From an uncultured Bacteroides sp. (GTDB lineage Bacteria > Bacteroidota > Bacteroidia > Cytophagales > Cyclobacteriaceae): a DNA stretch of 64,000 nucleotides. The notes beneath the pieces are model-generated. The model worked only from the letters and a program-made list of their open reading frames with translations. It searched no databases and had not been told where the DNA came from. The DNA is taken from positions 248,001 to 312,000 of the forward strand of contig CABHOV010000073.1 in NCBI GenBank assembly GCA_902168185.1, in the 5' to 3' direction. This document shows positions 34,001 to 42,218 of the stretch, piece after piece. The position numbers and the translations under genes were made by a program. Position 1 is the stretch's first letter. Each line of letters begins with the position of its first letter.

Positions 34001-36149
34001 GGCAACCGGCTATATCTTTACAGGTTGGAGTGGCGATGCTACCGGAACTTCTTCTTCAGTATCAGTAACGATGGATGGCAATAAAACCGTTACGGCAAAC
34101 TTCCAGCTAATCAAATATACTCTTACAGCAACGGCTACACCATCAGCCGGCGGTACTGTGAGCGGATCGGGAAGCTATAATTCAGGTGATGTTGTTACGG
34201 TTAAGGCTACACCAGCAGCCGGATATACCTTTACTGGTTGGAGTGGCGATGCTGCCGGAACTTCGCCTTCTGTCGCCATAACGATGAATGGTAATAAGTC
34301 GGTCGTTGCTAACTTTCAGGTGAAGGCTCCGGATAAATATACTCTTACTACCATCGGCTCGCCCGCTGCAGGCGGAACATTGAGTGGTGGTGGAAGTTAT
34401 AATTCAGGCGATGTTGTTACGGTTAAGGCTATACCAGCAGCCGGCTATACTTTTACCGGTTGGAGTGGCGATGCCACCGGAACTTCTTCTTCGATATCAA
34501 TAACGATGGATGGTAACAAAACCGTTACAGCGATTTTCCAATTAATCAAATATACCCTTACAATAACGGCTACACCAGCGGTCGGAGGTACCGTGAGCGG
34601 AGCTGGAAGTTATAATTCAGGTGATGCTGTTACGGTTAAGGCTACACCAGCAGCTGGATATACTTTTGCTGGTTGGAGTGGTGATGCGACAGGAACTTCT
34701 CCTTCGATCGCAGTGACGATGAATGGTAATAAGTCGGTCGTTGCTAACTTTCAGGTGAAGGCCCCGGATAAATATACTCTTACTACCATCGGCTCGCCCG
34801 CTGCAGGCGGAACATTGAGTGGTGGTGGAAGCTATAACTCAGGTGATGTTGTTACTGTTAAGGCTACACCAGCAACAGGGTATACTTTTACAGGTTGGAG
34901 CGGTGATGCCACCGGAACTTCTCCTTCGATCACAATAACGATGAGTAGTAACAAAACCGTCACTGCAAATTTTCAGCTAATCAAATATACCCTTACAGTA
35001 ACGGCTACGCCATCTGCTGGCGGTACCGTAGGCGGAGCCGGAAGTTATAACTCTGGTGATGTTGTAACGGTCAAGGCTACACCTGCGGCAGGATATATCT
35101 TTACAGGTTGGAGTGGTGACGCGGCAGGAACTTCTTCTACCGTTGCAATAACAATGAATGGCAACAAATCCATTGCGGCCAATTTCCAATTAAAATCTCC
35201 GGATAAATATACTCTTACTACTACCGCCTCGCCCGCTGCTGGTGGGGTAGTGAACGGATCGGGAAGTTATAATTCGGGCGATGTTGTTACGGTTAAGGCT
35301 ACACCGGCAACCGGATATACCTTCACTGGCTGGAGTGGTGATGCCAACGGAACTTCTTCCTCGATTCCAATAACGATGAATGGCAACAAATCCGTTACAG
35401 CCGATTTCCAATTAAAATCTCTGGATAAATATACTCTTACTACTACCGCCTCGCCCACTGCTGGTGGAGCAGTAAGCGGAGCAGGAAGTTATAATGCAGG
35501 TGATGTTGTTACGGTAAAAGCGATCCCTGAAACTGGCTACATCTTCACTGGTTGGAGCGGTGATGCCTCCGGTATATCTCCTTCTATAACAATGAAGATG
35601 GATGGCAATAAATCTGTTGTAGCAAATTTTCAATTAGAATCTCCGGATAAATATATTCTTGTTACCACCGGTTCACCTGTTGAGGGCGGTTCAGTAAGTG
35701 GAGCCGGAAACTATGATGCAGGTACAGTCGTAACGTTAATGGTTACACCAGCAACGGGATATATTTTTAAGGGTTGGAGCGGAGATGTAGTGGACACTTC
35801 TCCTGCCATGACTATAACCATGAACAGCGATAAATCTGTCACGGCAAATTTCGAGGAGCAAAGCAAAGAGAGCGTTACCGTGAAGCCACCGAAATTATTT
35901 TCACCTGACAGCCATGGTGATGCAAGTACAGAAACCTGGCAAATTGAAAATGCCTACCTGCTGGACGGAGCTGAAATTGTTGTCTACAACCGACAAGGTC
36001 AGAAGGTATACTCTTCCATCGGATATAGTTCTCCATGGGACGGAACGTCTGCGGGAAGCCCTCTGCCGGATGGTGCGTACTTTTATATCATTGTATATCC
36101 GGATCATAAGAAACAAACCGGTAGTGTTACTATCGCGAGGTTGAATTAA
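31017..36149 (+). CDS. Secreted pectate lyase (PL1-like) with 12 InlB-type B-repeats and CHU_C sorting domain
   Basis: The frame also opens at 30987, but the ATG at 31017 has AAAGGA at a good distance and starts the signal peptide (MSLPFCCLRF, cleavage near VQAQ), giving 1710 aa. The parts are: an uncharacterised N-terminal beta-rich region (about 30-225); a PL1-like parallel beta-helix (about 240-560) with LWVDHCSFKW, SDGND and GRNPKAN (the RxP of the PL1 site, second Arg replaced); two Ig-like domains (about 575-740); twelve near-identical 70-75-aa repeats (from about 746; type KYTLT..AGG..SGAGSYNSGD); and a CHU_C domain (about 1625-1710, PDGAYFYIIVYPD) for type IX secretion. It should cleave pectin or polygalacturonate at the cell surface. 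Confidence 0.88.
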   Translation: MSLPFCCLRFIQTYFFIGLMLTSVAVQAQSTCYEIVTLPSDGKFGGGDVPGSKLIGTTYGAGEGPGIYIVADGGYRLYLNDELLSYDNAAGRVRFIPMTFLPGKNAISIVGVNGQGAPGVLMHLEELEKSHVTSTGWKVLSNPVDNNWKSRSYSDSAWPAATVSTSGTLTTLPSGGSLSAPAFPTRSNAKWIWSGSTRDKNVVLRYTFEIKAVGFGAATTGGDNSNIVIIKSEADFLKYIKDPASMVMLIPEGTLDFRNMRIEKNLQVCESACGAMGTYCGNTPALPGLTYKRALMSEADCNKVSGKYIFPYWWEQLVWVGSNKSIIGMGRGASLRGASFYSNQTVPVKNLIFRNLKIWDVNPHIVEAQGGITLDYATKLWVDHCSFKWISDGNDVSNAKEVTYSWNHWNGYNEFQCNGRDFYAALVSNSDVTYDHIFWNGGSGRNPKANVNARVHVLNNYHKDNVYYAVASNAPTAEVLVEGNYFDGVCFPTYKFSANARINCKNNIYIKTGGFLVHNDLEKTEPVDAVFTPPYDYHADLADSVRSLVTARAGAGALWATMPLYTDAAGWKNTAPDVTISAPSSTEVVVTATDGNGIGKVEFYSGITKIGEVQNAPYKLNVGADTCTRSIVAKVYDTKGLATMSLPVTLCRSLIIHKYKVNKGPWVTGASATVHEGDTIRFSPRPSTVLSAWSWKGPGNYTASTREIQLAKVSSAQAGVYTVTLSDGVGCSSSEIFTLTVTSPAKYTLTTIATPSAGGTVSGAGSYNSGDVVTVKATPAAGYTFTGWSGDATGTSSSISVTMSGNKTVTANFQLIKYTLTATATPSAGGTVSGAGSYNSGDVVTVKATPAAGYTFTGWSGDATGTSSSIEITMNGNKSVVANFQVKAPDKYTLTTIGSPVAGGTLSGGGSYTSGDVVTVKATPAAGYTFTGWSGDATGTSPSVSVTMSGNKTVTANFQLIKYSLTVTATPAAGGTVSGAGSYNSGDVVTVKATPATGYIFTGWSGDATGTSSSVSVTMDGNKTVTANFQLIKYTLTATATPSAGGTVSGSGSYNSGDVVTVKATPAAGYTFTGWSGDAAGTSPSVAITMNGNKSVVANFQVKAPDKYTLTTIGSPAAGGTLSGGGSYNSGDVVTVKAIPAAGYTFTGWSGDATGTSSSISITMDGNKTVTAIFQLIKYTLTITATPAVGGTVSGAGSYNSGDAVTVKATPAAGYTFAGWSGDATGTSPSIAVTMNGNKSVVANFQVKAPDKYTLTTIGSPAAGGTLSGGGSYNSGDVVTVKATPATGYTFTGWSGDATGTSPSITITMSSNKTVTANFQLIKYTLTVTATPSAGGTVGGAGSYNSGDVVTVKATPAAGYIFTGWSGDAAGTSSTVAITMNGNKSIAANFQLKSPDKYTLTTTASPAAGGVVNGSGSYNSGDVVTVKATPATGYTFTGWSGDANGTSSSIPITMNGNKSVTADFQLKSLDKYTLTTTASPTAGGAVSGAGSYNAGDVVTVKAIPETGYIFTGWSGDASGISPSITMKMDGNKSVVANFQLESPDKYILVTTGSPVEGGSVSGAGNYDAGTVVTLMVTPATGYIFKGWSGDVVDTSPAMTITMNSDKSVTANFEEQSKESVTVKPPKLFSPDSHGDASTETWQIENAYLLDGAEIVVYNRQGQKVYSSIGYSSPWDGTSAGSPLPDGAYFYIIVYPDHKKQTGSVTIARLN
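33252..35856 (+). repeat. Twelve tandem coding repeats (about 217 bp each)
   Basis: The in-frame repeats differ mainly in their ends: types with linker QLI, type with QVKAPD or QLKSPD. 'TTIGSP ... LSGGGS' copies (3, 6, 8) alternate with 'TATP ... VSGAGS' copies, so the unit of duplication was mostly a two-repeat block of about 145 codons. The last three copies have drifted most. DNA identity is high enough to allow slippage or gene conversion. Confidence 0.9.
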
Positions 36150-36175
36150 GAACTAAGAAATAAAGAATATGATAT

Positions 36176-36203
36176 GAAGAGTAAGACGAGTTTCTTACTC
36201 TTC
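36176..36203 (+). terminator. Hairpin terminator of the pectate lyase gene
   Basis: GAAGAGTAAG (36176-36185) pairs with CTTACTCTTC (36194-36203), a perfect 10-bp stem with an 8-nt loop. No long T-run follows. Confidence 0.7.
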
Positions 36204-36277
36204 ACTACGTGAAGGCTTAGCGTTCGCAGCTCAAACCTGTTTTGTATATTAGCGCCTCAACTACAAAACAACGGATC

Positions 36278-37423
36278 ATGAAATTCGGAACGAAAGCAGT
36301 ACATGCAGGCGTAGAGCCTGATCCATCCACCGGGGCAATCATGACCCCGATCTATCAAACATCAACGTATGTGCAGGAGTCACCTGCCAAACATAAAGGA
36401 TATGCTTACGCACGCGGAGCCAATCCTACTCGTAATTCATTGCAAAAAAGTCTGGCCGCATTAGAAAATGGAAAGCATGCTATCTGCTTTTCATCCGGTA
36501 TGGGGGCTACCGATGCTGTTATAAAATTATTGAACCCGGGCGATGAGGTGATCACCAGCAATGATTTGTACGGTGGTTCCTATCGTATGTTCAAGCGCGT
36601 GTTCGAGAAATACGGAATAAAATTTCACTTCATCGATCTCACCAACGCGGCCAATATTCAGTCTGTTATCAATGCGAAAACAAAATTGCTATGGATTGAG
36701 ACACCTACCAATCCGCTAATGAATATTGTTGACATTGAAGCCTGTGTTGCTATCGCGAAGAAGAACAATGCTATAGTAGCGGTCGATAATACATTTGCTT
36801 CACCGTATCTGCAGAATCCGTTGGAGCTCGGTGCAGATATAGTAATGCATTCGGTCACCAAGTATTTAGGCGGACACTCGGACGTAGTAATGGGAGCTTT
36901 GATCGTGAACGATGAAAAGTTATACCAGGAGCTACATTTTCTTATGAACTCATGTGGCGCTGTACCGGGTCCGCAGGATTCTTTCCTGGTGTTGCGTGGT
37001 ATAAAAACGTTGCACCTTCGTATGGAACGCCATTGTATCAACGGTAAAAAGATAGCCGAGTATCTCAAGAACCATCCGAAGATTGGTAAAGTATATTGGC
37101 CTGGTTTTGCGGATCATCCGAATCATGCTATTGCTAAAAAGCAGATGAAGGATTTTGGCGGTATGCTTTCGTTTACCTTAAAAGATGATAGCATGGATAA
37201 AGCAACTAAACTGATGGAGAGTGTTGAACTCTTTGCGCTGGCAGAATCGCTGGGCGGTGTGGAGTCGCTTATCAATCACCCTGCATCGATGACACACGCG
37301 AGTATACCCAAAGAGGAGCGCTTGAAGAGCGGCCTCGTAGATTCGCTCATCCGCCTTAGCATTGGTGTTGAAGATGCTGAAGATTTGTTGGCCGATCTGG
37401 AGCAGGCCTTGAGCAAAGTATAA
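36278..37423 (+). CDS. metB: Cystathionine gamma-synthase family PLP enzyme
   Basis: I take the ATG at 36278 (MKFGTKAVHAGVEPDPSTGA) over the upstream one because it matches the normal N-terminus and gives 381 aa, the family size. The PLP Lys is K195 in HSVTKYLGGHSDVVMG and D170 contacts the pyridine nitrogen. YARGANPTRNSLQ near residue 45 contains the usual Tyr and Arg. Members of the Cys/Met metabolism family act as cystathionine gamma-synthase, gamma-lyase or methionine gamma-lyase; the synthase is the common annotation in this group but the substrate is not proven. A strong hairpin follows the gene. Confidence 0.88.
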   Translation: MKFGTKAVHAGVEPDPSTGAIMTPIYQTSTYVQESPAKHKGYAYARGANPTRNSLQKSLAALENGKHAICFSSGMGATDAVIKLLNPGDEVITSNDLYGGSYRMFKRVFEKYGIKFHFIDLTNAANIQSVINAKTKLLWIETPTNPLMNIVDIEACVAIAKKNNAIVAVDNTFASPYLQNPLELGADIVMHSVTKYLGGHSDVVMGALIVNDEKLYQELHFLMNSCGAVPGPQDSFLVLRGIKTLHLRMERHCINGKKIAEYLKNHPKIGKVYWPGFADHPNHAIAKKQMKDFGGMLSFTLKDDSMDKATKLMESVELFALAESLGGVESLINHPASMTHASIPKEERLKSGLVDSLIRLSIGVEDAEDLLADLEQALSKV

Positions 37424-37449
37424 ACGCGATCCTTAATGTGATAGTATAA

Positions 37450-37501
37450 TAACAAAGGGCTCACACGAGCCCTTTGTTATCTATAGTTCAAGCAACTATA
37501 G
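37450..37501. terminator. Pair of hairpins between converging genes
   Basis: TAACAAAGGGCTC (37450-37462) pairs with GAGCCCTTTGTTA (37467-37479), a perfect 13-bp stem with a 4-nt loop. A second stem, CTATAGTT (37481-37488) with AACTATAG (37494-37501), follows at once. AT-rich sequence lies on both sides, so they probably end metB and the minus-strand gene. Confidence 0.85.
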
Positions 37502-37523
37502 TATATAATATACTATTCGCTTT

Positions 37524-37847
37524 TTAGCGCGCACATCGTCTGGCTTGCGCGTCATGTTTATTTTTGCGCAAAGAGCGACTCGCCTGGTTCTGTTCATGGT
37601 GAATGCGGGCACGTTCACGTTTTGTTACTTTCCCATCCGCTTTTGCCCTGCGTTCTATATGTCTGATGTGTCGCTGATCCTGCACGGCATGCACAGTTTC
37701 TTTGCGTGTGAGCTCGCCACTGGCAACACCATCTTTGATTCGGTTACGCTGATTTCTTTGCCTGTCATTGATACCGGGTGCTGAGGTTTGTGCCTCTGCT
37801 ATACCGGCAAAGGTGATTAACAAGAGTACGAAGATTACCTGTTTCAT
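37524..37847 (-). CDS. Small basic secreted protein
   Basis: The 107-aa product has a signal peptide (MKQVIFVLLLITFAGIAEAQ) and a strongly basic mature part with an internal duplication: 'RNRIKDGVASGELTRKETVHAVQDQRHI' and 'RRAKADGKVTKRERARIHHEQNQAS', each a helix-turn-helix with G-E/G-K-V at the turn. Such calcium-binding-like or nucleic-acid-binding small proteins are common in Bacteroidota, but I cannot name a family. It ends at the 37450-37501 hairpins. Confidence 0.7.
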   Translation of the reverse strand: MKQVIFVLLLITFAGIAEAQTSAPGINDRQRNQRNRIKDGVASGELTRKETVHAVQDQRHIRHIERRAKADGKVTKRERARIHHEQNQASRSLRKNKHDAQARRCAR

Positions 37848-37923
37848 ATCGTTTGTTTTTAAATCTAATGCTTGGACAATCCTCGGAAGAGAAGGTTTAA
37901 TCCGGTCCTAAAAAAATTATAGG

Positions 37924-37955
37924 GTTGTCATTTACACGAGAGCCTCTTATCTTGA
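37924..37955 (+). promoter_or_regulatory. Putative promoter of the 889-aa gene
   Basis: GTTG at 37924-37927, a 20-nt spacer and TATCTTGA at 37948-37955 resemble the Bacteroidetes promoter. It lies 30 nt upstream of the GTG start. Confidence 0.45.
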
Positions 37956-37985
37956 GCCTTAATTTATACTTAAGGTTGTAAGCGC

Positions 37986-40655
37986 GTGAAGAGACTTCCT
38001 CTGTTAATTACCATCGGAATAGTACTTGTAACGGTCGGGGGCTATTTTCTCTACCAACAGTTACTCGTAACCAAGAACACTTCTCCCTGGGAGCTCGTCC
38101 CCGAGTCTACCATTTTTGTATACGAGGCCAACGACTGCCAGCCCTGCGTACAGGAGATGCAGCAGACATCGCTCTGGTCCGTTTTCAGAAAGGCTGCATT
38201 TTATCAGAAGCCATCAGCTGATTCACTGAAGATGCTCTTCGATTTTATCGAAGCTCAACCTCGCGGGCTCCTGGTATCGACACATCAAACACGTAAAGAC
38301 GATTTTGACTTCGTCTTTTATATTCCGCTATATCAATCCAAGATCAAAAACCTGTTGCTCGAACAATGGAGTAAATTGAAAACTGCCGAGCGTGAATTTA
38401 ATGGAGTGAAGATTAATGAACTGAATTCTAAAGGACAAATGTTCTCATGGGCGGAGGTTGATGATATCTGGGTAGGAAGCTTTACTCCCTTTCTGCTGGA
38501 AGATGTGATCCGTACCTATACCGGTGATGGATCTACTTTCAAGAAACAAATCTCATCGGTATACCAAATGCCGCATGTAAAGGAAGATGCCGGCAATCTA
38601 TATGTGAATATTAAAAACTTTGGCAACTGGGTTGGTTCCTTCGCCAATGCCCCAACGGATTTTGTACAGCAGGTTGGTCACTCTGCGCTTCTTGATATTA
38701 AAGCGGATGGACAAACGCTTACGTTCAATGGTTTTAGTATGGACAGTGCAAGCCAGGGATATATACTTTCTGTGTTTAATAACCAGGTGCCGGTTCCTTT
38801 TAACATGAAGAACCTGATATCATCGCGTTCGGTAATGGTAACGAGTTATGGAATCAGCGATGGGCCTAAGTTAGGAGAGTCCCTTAAAACATACGCTGCC
38901 AAAAAGAAATCATCACTTCAGGACTCTATTGCCCGGCTGGAAACTACGGCCGGAGTGCAATTCAAAAATCTATACCAGAGCCTGGGCAAAGAAGTAACGG
39001 TATGTTATCTCGAAGGAAGGGAAAATAATCTGTCCAAGATTGTATTGATCGAGACTACCAAGCCAGAAGAATGGATTAATACGCTAAACACCGTTGCGCA
39101 GAAAACGAGTCTCGATACCGTCTTTTATGAACGCTTCTCTGATTACGAACTTCGTGAAATACCATTGCGCTCATTTCCTGAAAAATTATTCTGGCCACTG
39201 CTCTCCGGTTTCTCTTCAAGCTACTATACATCGTTGGGCAACACTATTATAATAGGTGAAGATGTAGATGAACTGAAAAGTTTTCTGGATGATATAGATA
39301 AGGAAGAGACGTGGGGTAAATCTGTGGCGCAGAATCAGTTTCTGGAAACAACGCTACTCGAAGCAAACCTGAGTGTATATATCAATACGCCACTGGCGTG
39401 GAACATGATGGCGGGGGCATTGTATCCCAAATGGCAACAGTTCATTGAAGAGAACCAAAGTTCTTTACAGGCTATAGAAATGGGTGCAATCCAGATGAGC
39501 CACCTTAATAATAGTTACTATACCAACATCACATGGTCTGCCTCAGGCGAAACAAAACGCGGTACAATTGCGAAAGAAGAAAAGCGCGATAAGCTCATCA
39601 CCAACTTCAGTCAGGGTATATATAAATTTTTTGTGATCCGAAATCACTTTACCAAACAGGAAGATGTACTGGTGCAGGATTCAACTCGCGCAATCAGTCT
39701 GGTATCAGCCGATGGCAAAGTTCAATGGAAAGTGGAGCTTGATAATTTTATTACAGGCGATGTAGCACAGATCGATTACCTCAAGAACGGAAAACTCCAG
39801 TTCTTCTTTGCTACTGCAGGACAGCTGCACGTGATCGATCGTTTAGGGAATTATGTGAAGCCCTATCCGATCACCATTGAAGAGAAGGACATTGAATATA
39901 CCAGCGTAGTGGATTATGATCACAGCAAGAACTATCGCTTCCTGGTAGCCAGCAAAACCGGCAAGCTCTGGATGTACGATAAGGAAGGTAGCAACCTCGA
40001 TGGCTGGAAACCGAAGGCAACAGACGGAAGTTTATTTACACCCGCGCAGCATCACCGCCTTCGAGGCAAAGACTATATCATTGCCATTCGTAAAGATGGT
40101 ATTGTTAATCTGATGAATCGCAGGGGAGAGACACTGAAGAACTTCCCGCTGAATCTTGATGCCCGTCCGGTAGGAAGTTATGCAGTAGAAGCCGGTAGTG
40201 ATGCTGCGTCAACAAGTTTTATAATCGTATCGCGTGATGGGTTCAGAATCAAATTTAATCTGGATGGAAAGATTATCAGTCGCGAGTCTCTTATTAAAAC
40301 TGTACCGGAAGCACGCTTTAGTCTAGTGCGCGAAGAGAACGAAAAGTCATACCTCGTGATCCGCCAGGAACCTCGGCAACTGACCGTGATGAACCAGGAG
40401 TTGAAGGAAATATTCGCTAGCGATTTCGTAGGTAACAATCCGGCAGAAGTTCGTTACTATGATTTTGGAAATGGTAAAGTATATATCAGCATTACGGATC
40501 GAAGTCAGGACCTGTCTTTTATTTATGATGGACAGGGCAAGTTAATTACAACACTTCCTTTGGAAAGCAATGCGTTGATCGTTCGCCGTACCAATCAAGG
40601 CAGCCTGAAAGCCTATAGCGGCTTGGGTCGCTCGCTTACACTGCAGCCATTGTAA
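37986..40655 (+). CDS. Large membrane-anchored protein with propeller-like C-terminal half
   Basis: The frame opens with GTG at 37986 and gives 889 aa. After an N-terminal anchor helix (about 4-22) comes a large periplasmic region to about residue 560 (WELVPESTIFVYEANDC..., PQ-rich loops and two-Cys CQPC near residue 53), followed by repeated beta-blades with phrases like SADGKVQWKVELDN, FIIVSRDGFRIKFNLDGK and FIYDGQGKLITTLP, a PQQ/WD-type propeller. I do not recognise the first half. It is a single gene with its own promoter and no enzyme signature; a scaffold or envelope sensor is a guess only. Confidence 0.7.
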   Translation: MKRLPLLITIGIVLVTVGGYFLYQQLLVTKNTSPWELVPESTIFVYEANDCQPCVQEMQQTSLWSVFRKAAFYQKPSADSLKMLFDFIEAQPRGLLVSTHQTRKDDFDFVFYIPLYQSKIKNLLLEQWSKLKTAEREFNGVKINELNSKGQMFSWAEVDDIWVGSFTPFLLEDVIRTYTGDGSTFKKQISSVYQMPHVKEDAGNLYVNIKNFGNWVGSFANAPTDFVQQVGHSALLDIKADGQTLTFNGFSMDSASQGYILSVFNNQVPVPFNMKNLISSRSVMVTSYGISDGPKLGESLKTYAAKKKSSLQDSIARLETTAGVQFKNLYQSLGKEVTVCYLEGRENNLSKIVLIETTKPEEWINTLNTVAQKTSLDTVFYERFSDYELREIPLRSFPEKLFWPLLSGFSSSYYTSLGNTIIIGEDVDELKSFLDDIDKEETWGKSVAQNQFLETTLLEANLSVYINTPLAWNMMAGALYPKWQQFIEENQSSLQAIEMGAIQMSHLNNSYYTNITWSASGETKRGTIAKEEKRDKLITNFSQGIYKFFVIRNHFTKQEDVLVQDSTRAISLVSADGKVQWKVELDNFITGDVAQIDYLKNGKLQFFFATAGQLHVIDRLGNYVKPYPITIEEKDIEYTSVVDYDHSKNYRFLVASKTGKLWMYDKEGSNLDGWKPKATDGSLFTPAQHHRLRGKDYIIAIRKDGIVNLMNRRGETLKNFPLNLDARPVGSYAVEAGSDAASTSFIIVSRDGFRIKFNLDGKIISRESLIKTVPEARFSLVREENEKSYLVIRQEPRQLTVMNQELKEIFASDFVGNNPAEVRYYDFGNGKVYISITDRSQDLSFIYDGQGKLITTLPLESNALIVRRTNQGSLKAYSGLGRSLTLQPL

Positions 40656-40744
40656 ACGCGCTGTTTGATTTTCTTTTAAGTAAAGGGAATGATGGAGAAG
40701 ACTTAACTGATTTGTTCGTATCTTCATAAAGTTTAATCCTTGCC

Positions 40745-41146
40745 ATGGAAGAGCGGAACGAGATTGTTGTCTTTCAGCAGTTTGATAATACTATACATGC
40801 TAATATCATTAAGACGAAGTTGGACGCCTATGGCATTCCTTGTTTTTTAACGGAAGAGAACCTGGCGAATCTATACCCCGGCCAACAGCATGCATTCTTC
40901 CAGGTGCGGCTTCATTTATTTGAAAGTGACGTGTCGCAGGCCCGCCATATTTTGAGTGAGGCAAATCTCATAATTGAAGATGACTCAGCTCCTGCCTGTC
41001 CGCAATGCCAATCAAAAAAGATAGAACGCGATTTTCCGCGCAGGCTCAGCGAACAATTTTTGGCTGGTCTTAATATACTCTTCTTCGGAATTTTCTTTCC
41101 CAAGCGAAAAGTGAACCGCTGTCTGGAATGCGAGCATGAATTTTAA
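40745..41146 (+). CDS. DUF2007 domain protein with C-terminal split zinc ribbon
   Basis: The 133-aa product has a DUF2007 ferredoxin-like domain (residues about 5-75; VFQQFDNTIHANIIKTKLDAYGIPCFLTEE, then FQVRLHLFESDVSQARHIL), which is found in bacterial signal-transducing proteins with proposed metal or peptide binding. The tail has CPQC at 85-88 and CLEC near 127, the halves of a zinc ribbon, with a 35-aa basic and hydrophobic insert (RRLSEQFLAGLNILFFGIFF) between them. The insert could be a membrane-associated helix. Followed 71 nt later by the LOG-like gene. Confidence 0.8.
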   Translation: MEERNEIVVFQQFDNTIHANIIKTKLDAYGIPCFLTEENLANLYPGQQHAFFQVRLHLFESDVSQARHILSEANLIIEDDSAPACPQCQSKKIERDFPRRLSEQFLAGLNILFFGIFFPKRKVNRCLECEHEF

Positions 41147-41166
41147 AATTCGTGTAAATGTTACGC

Positions 41167-41197
41167 TTGTAAATCGTTCGATCCGTGAGTACTTTAG
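41167..41197 (+). promoter_or_regulatory. Putative promoter of the LOG-like gene
   Basis: TTG at 41167-41169, a 20-nt spacer and TACTTTAG at 41190-41197 match the Bacteroidetes pattern well. It lies 20 nt upstream of the gene start. Confidence 0.5.
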
Positions 41198-41217
41198 TGG
41201 CAGAATTTCACTGAAAT

Positions 41218-41739
41218 ATGTCTGTTAAAACGATTGTAGGAATTATGGGGCCTGGCGAGAACGCAACCCCGGATGATAACGAAATTGCATTCGAGCTTGG
41301 GCGAGCTATCGCCAAGCATGGCTGGATCGTTTTGACTGGCGGTCGCAGTTTCGGAGTAATGGATGCTGCTATGAAAGGTGCACGTGACGTTGGTGGATTA
41401 ACCATCGGTGTGCTGCCCGATAGCAATGATCGTAACTCTTCTGAAAACGCTCAGATCAAAATTGTAACGGGTATGGGAAGTGCCCGAAATCTGATCAGCG
41501 TGTTATCAAGCAATATCATTGTAGTGTTGGGTATGGCCGCTGGTACAGCGTCTGAAGTAGCACTGGCAATCAAATCGAATAAAAAAGTTATCCTCTTGAA
41601 CCAGGATGAAATAACCATACGGTTTTTCAAGAACATCGGTACATACCGTGTGATGGTTGCCAAAAACGTTGACGAAGTGGTCTTCCAGATCAAAGATTAT
41701 CTTGCCGTACACCAGGCCGGATTAACTACACATGAATAA
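41218..41739 (+). CDS. LOG/TIGR00725-family (SLOG-like) nucleotide-binding protein
   Basis: The 173-aa Rossmann-like protein shows GIMGPGE, VLTGGRSFGVMDAAMKGARDVGG, GVLPDS, GMGSARNLISVL and MAAGTASEVALAIK, the motif order of the TIGR00725 branch of the SLOG superfamily. In cytokinin-nucleotide hydrolases the last motif is PGGxGTxxE; here it is AAGTASE, so the Pro-Gly is lost. The activity is not certain; nucleotide sensing or phosphoribohydrolase action are the options. A hairpin follows. Confidence 0.85.
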   Translation: MSVKTIVGIMGPGENATPDDNEIAFELGRAIAKHGWIVLTGGRSFGVMDAAMKGARDVGGLTIGVLPDSNDRNSSENAQIKIVTGMGSARNLISVLSSNIIVVLGMAAGTASEVALAIKSNKKVILLNQDEITIRFFKNIGTYRVMVAKNVDEVVFQIKDYLAVHQAGLTTHE

Positions 41740-41796
41740 TAGTTAATCGTTCTCGAAAACAGTTTCCCTTAAATATAGTCACCTATAAATAAAGAA

Positions 41797-41818
41797 GGAG
41801 GCTCCGTGAGGAGCCTCC
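41797..41818 (+). terminator. Hairpin terminator of the LOG-like gene
   Basis: GGAGGCTCC (41797-41805) pairs with GGAGCCTCC (41810-41818), a perfect 9-bp stem with a GTGA loop; a T-rich tail begins about 5 nt later. Confidence 0.75.
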
Positions 41819-42100
41819 CAAGATTCTTTCTTCTTTACCTTCGCCAGTATTACCTGGAATCAGGCTATATAGAGTATATTCTCAGCTTTTTATCCAAGAT
41901 TCACATCTCAGTTAAAGGAAGCACCCCTAAAGATGAAAGAAATCTGTTATGTCTATATATTAAAATACGGTGCCAGTCTCTGAAGCGTGCTTAAAGCTAT
42001 ATTTAAATACAAGCGCGAAATTGATTTCACAAAATGTGTATTCTTCTGGATATAGTTCCACATCTGGTTAATCAATCCTCAAGAGGGGTAATCTACGTCT

Positions 42101-42156
42101 AACCAATAATGTGCAACCAATAATGTGCAACCAATTATGTACAACCAAATATGTAA
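42101..42156. repeat. Four tandem 14-bp repeats (iteron-like)
   Basis: Unit AACCAATAATGTGC occurs at 42101-42114 and 42115-42128, with variants AACCAATTATGTAC (42129-42142) and AACCAAATATGTAA (42143-42156). Spacing is exactly 14 bp with no spacer, so the core AACCAA..ATGT falls on the same face of the helix only partly. It is in a non-coding convergent gap. Confidence 0.8.
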
Positions 42157-42184
42157 AGTAGTATATAAAGACGCATAAGTATAT

Positions 42185-42218
42185 ATAAAAAAGAAAGGAC
42201 TCTCACTGAGAGTCCTTT
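42185..42218 (-). terminator. Rho-independent terminator of the stress-protein cluster
   Basis: On the minus strand the 11-bp stem AAAGGACTCTC / GAGAGTCCTTT (42194-42204 with 42208-42218) has a 3-nt loop and is followed by T-rich sequence read from 42193 downwards. Confidence 0.9.

Noticed and set aside
33252-35856. Repeat array as an assembly error or mobile element
   Set aside because: The frame stays open through all twelve copies, the copies show graded divergence, and the flanks form one coherent protein from lyase to sorting domain.
41806-41994. 62-codon plus-strand frame after the LOG-like gene
   Set aside because: It begins inside the terminator hairpin and shows no recognisable protein.
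42101-42156. Short regular repeats as a possible CRISPR array
   Set aside because: The 14-bp units have no spacers between them and there are no cas genes in the window.
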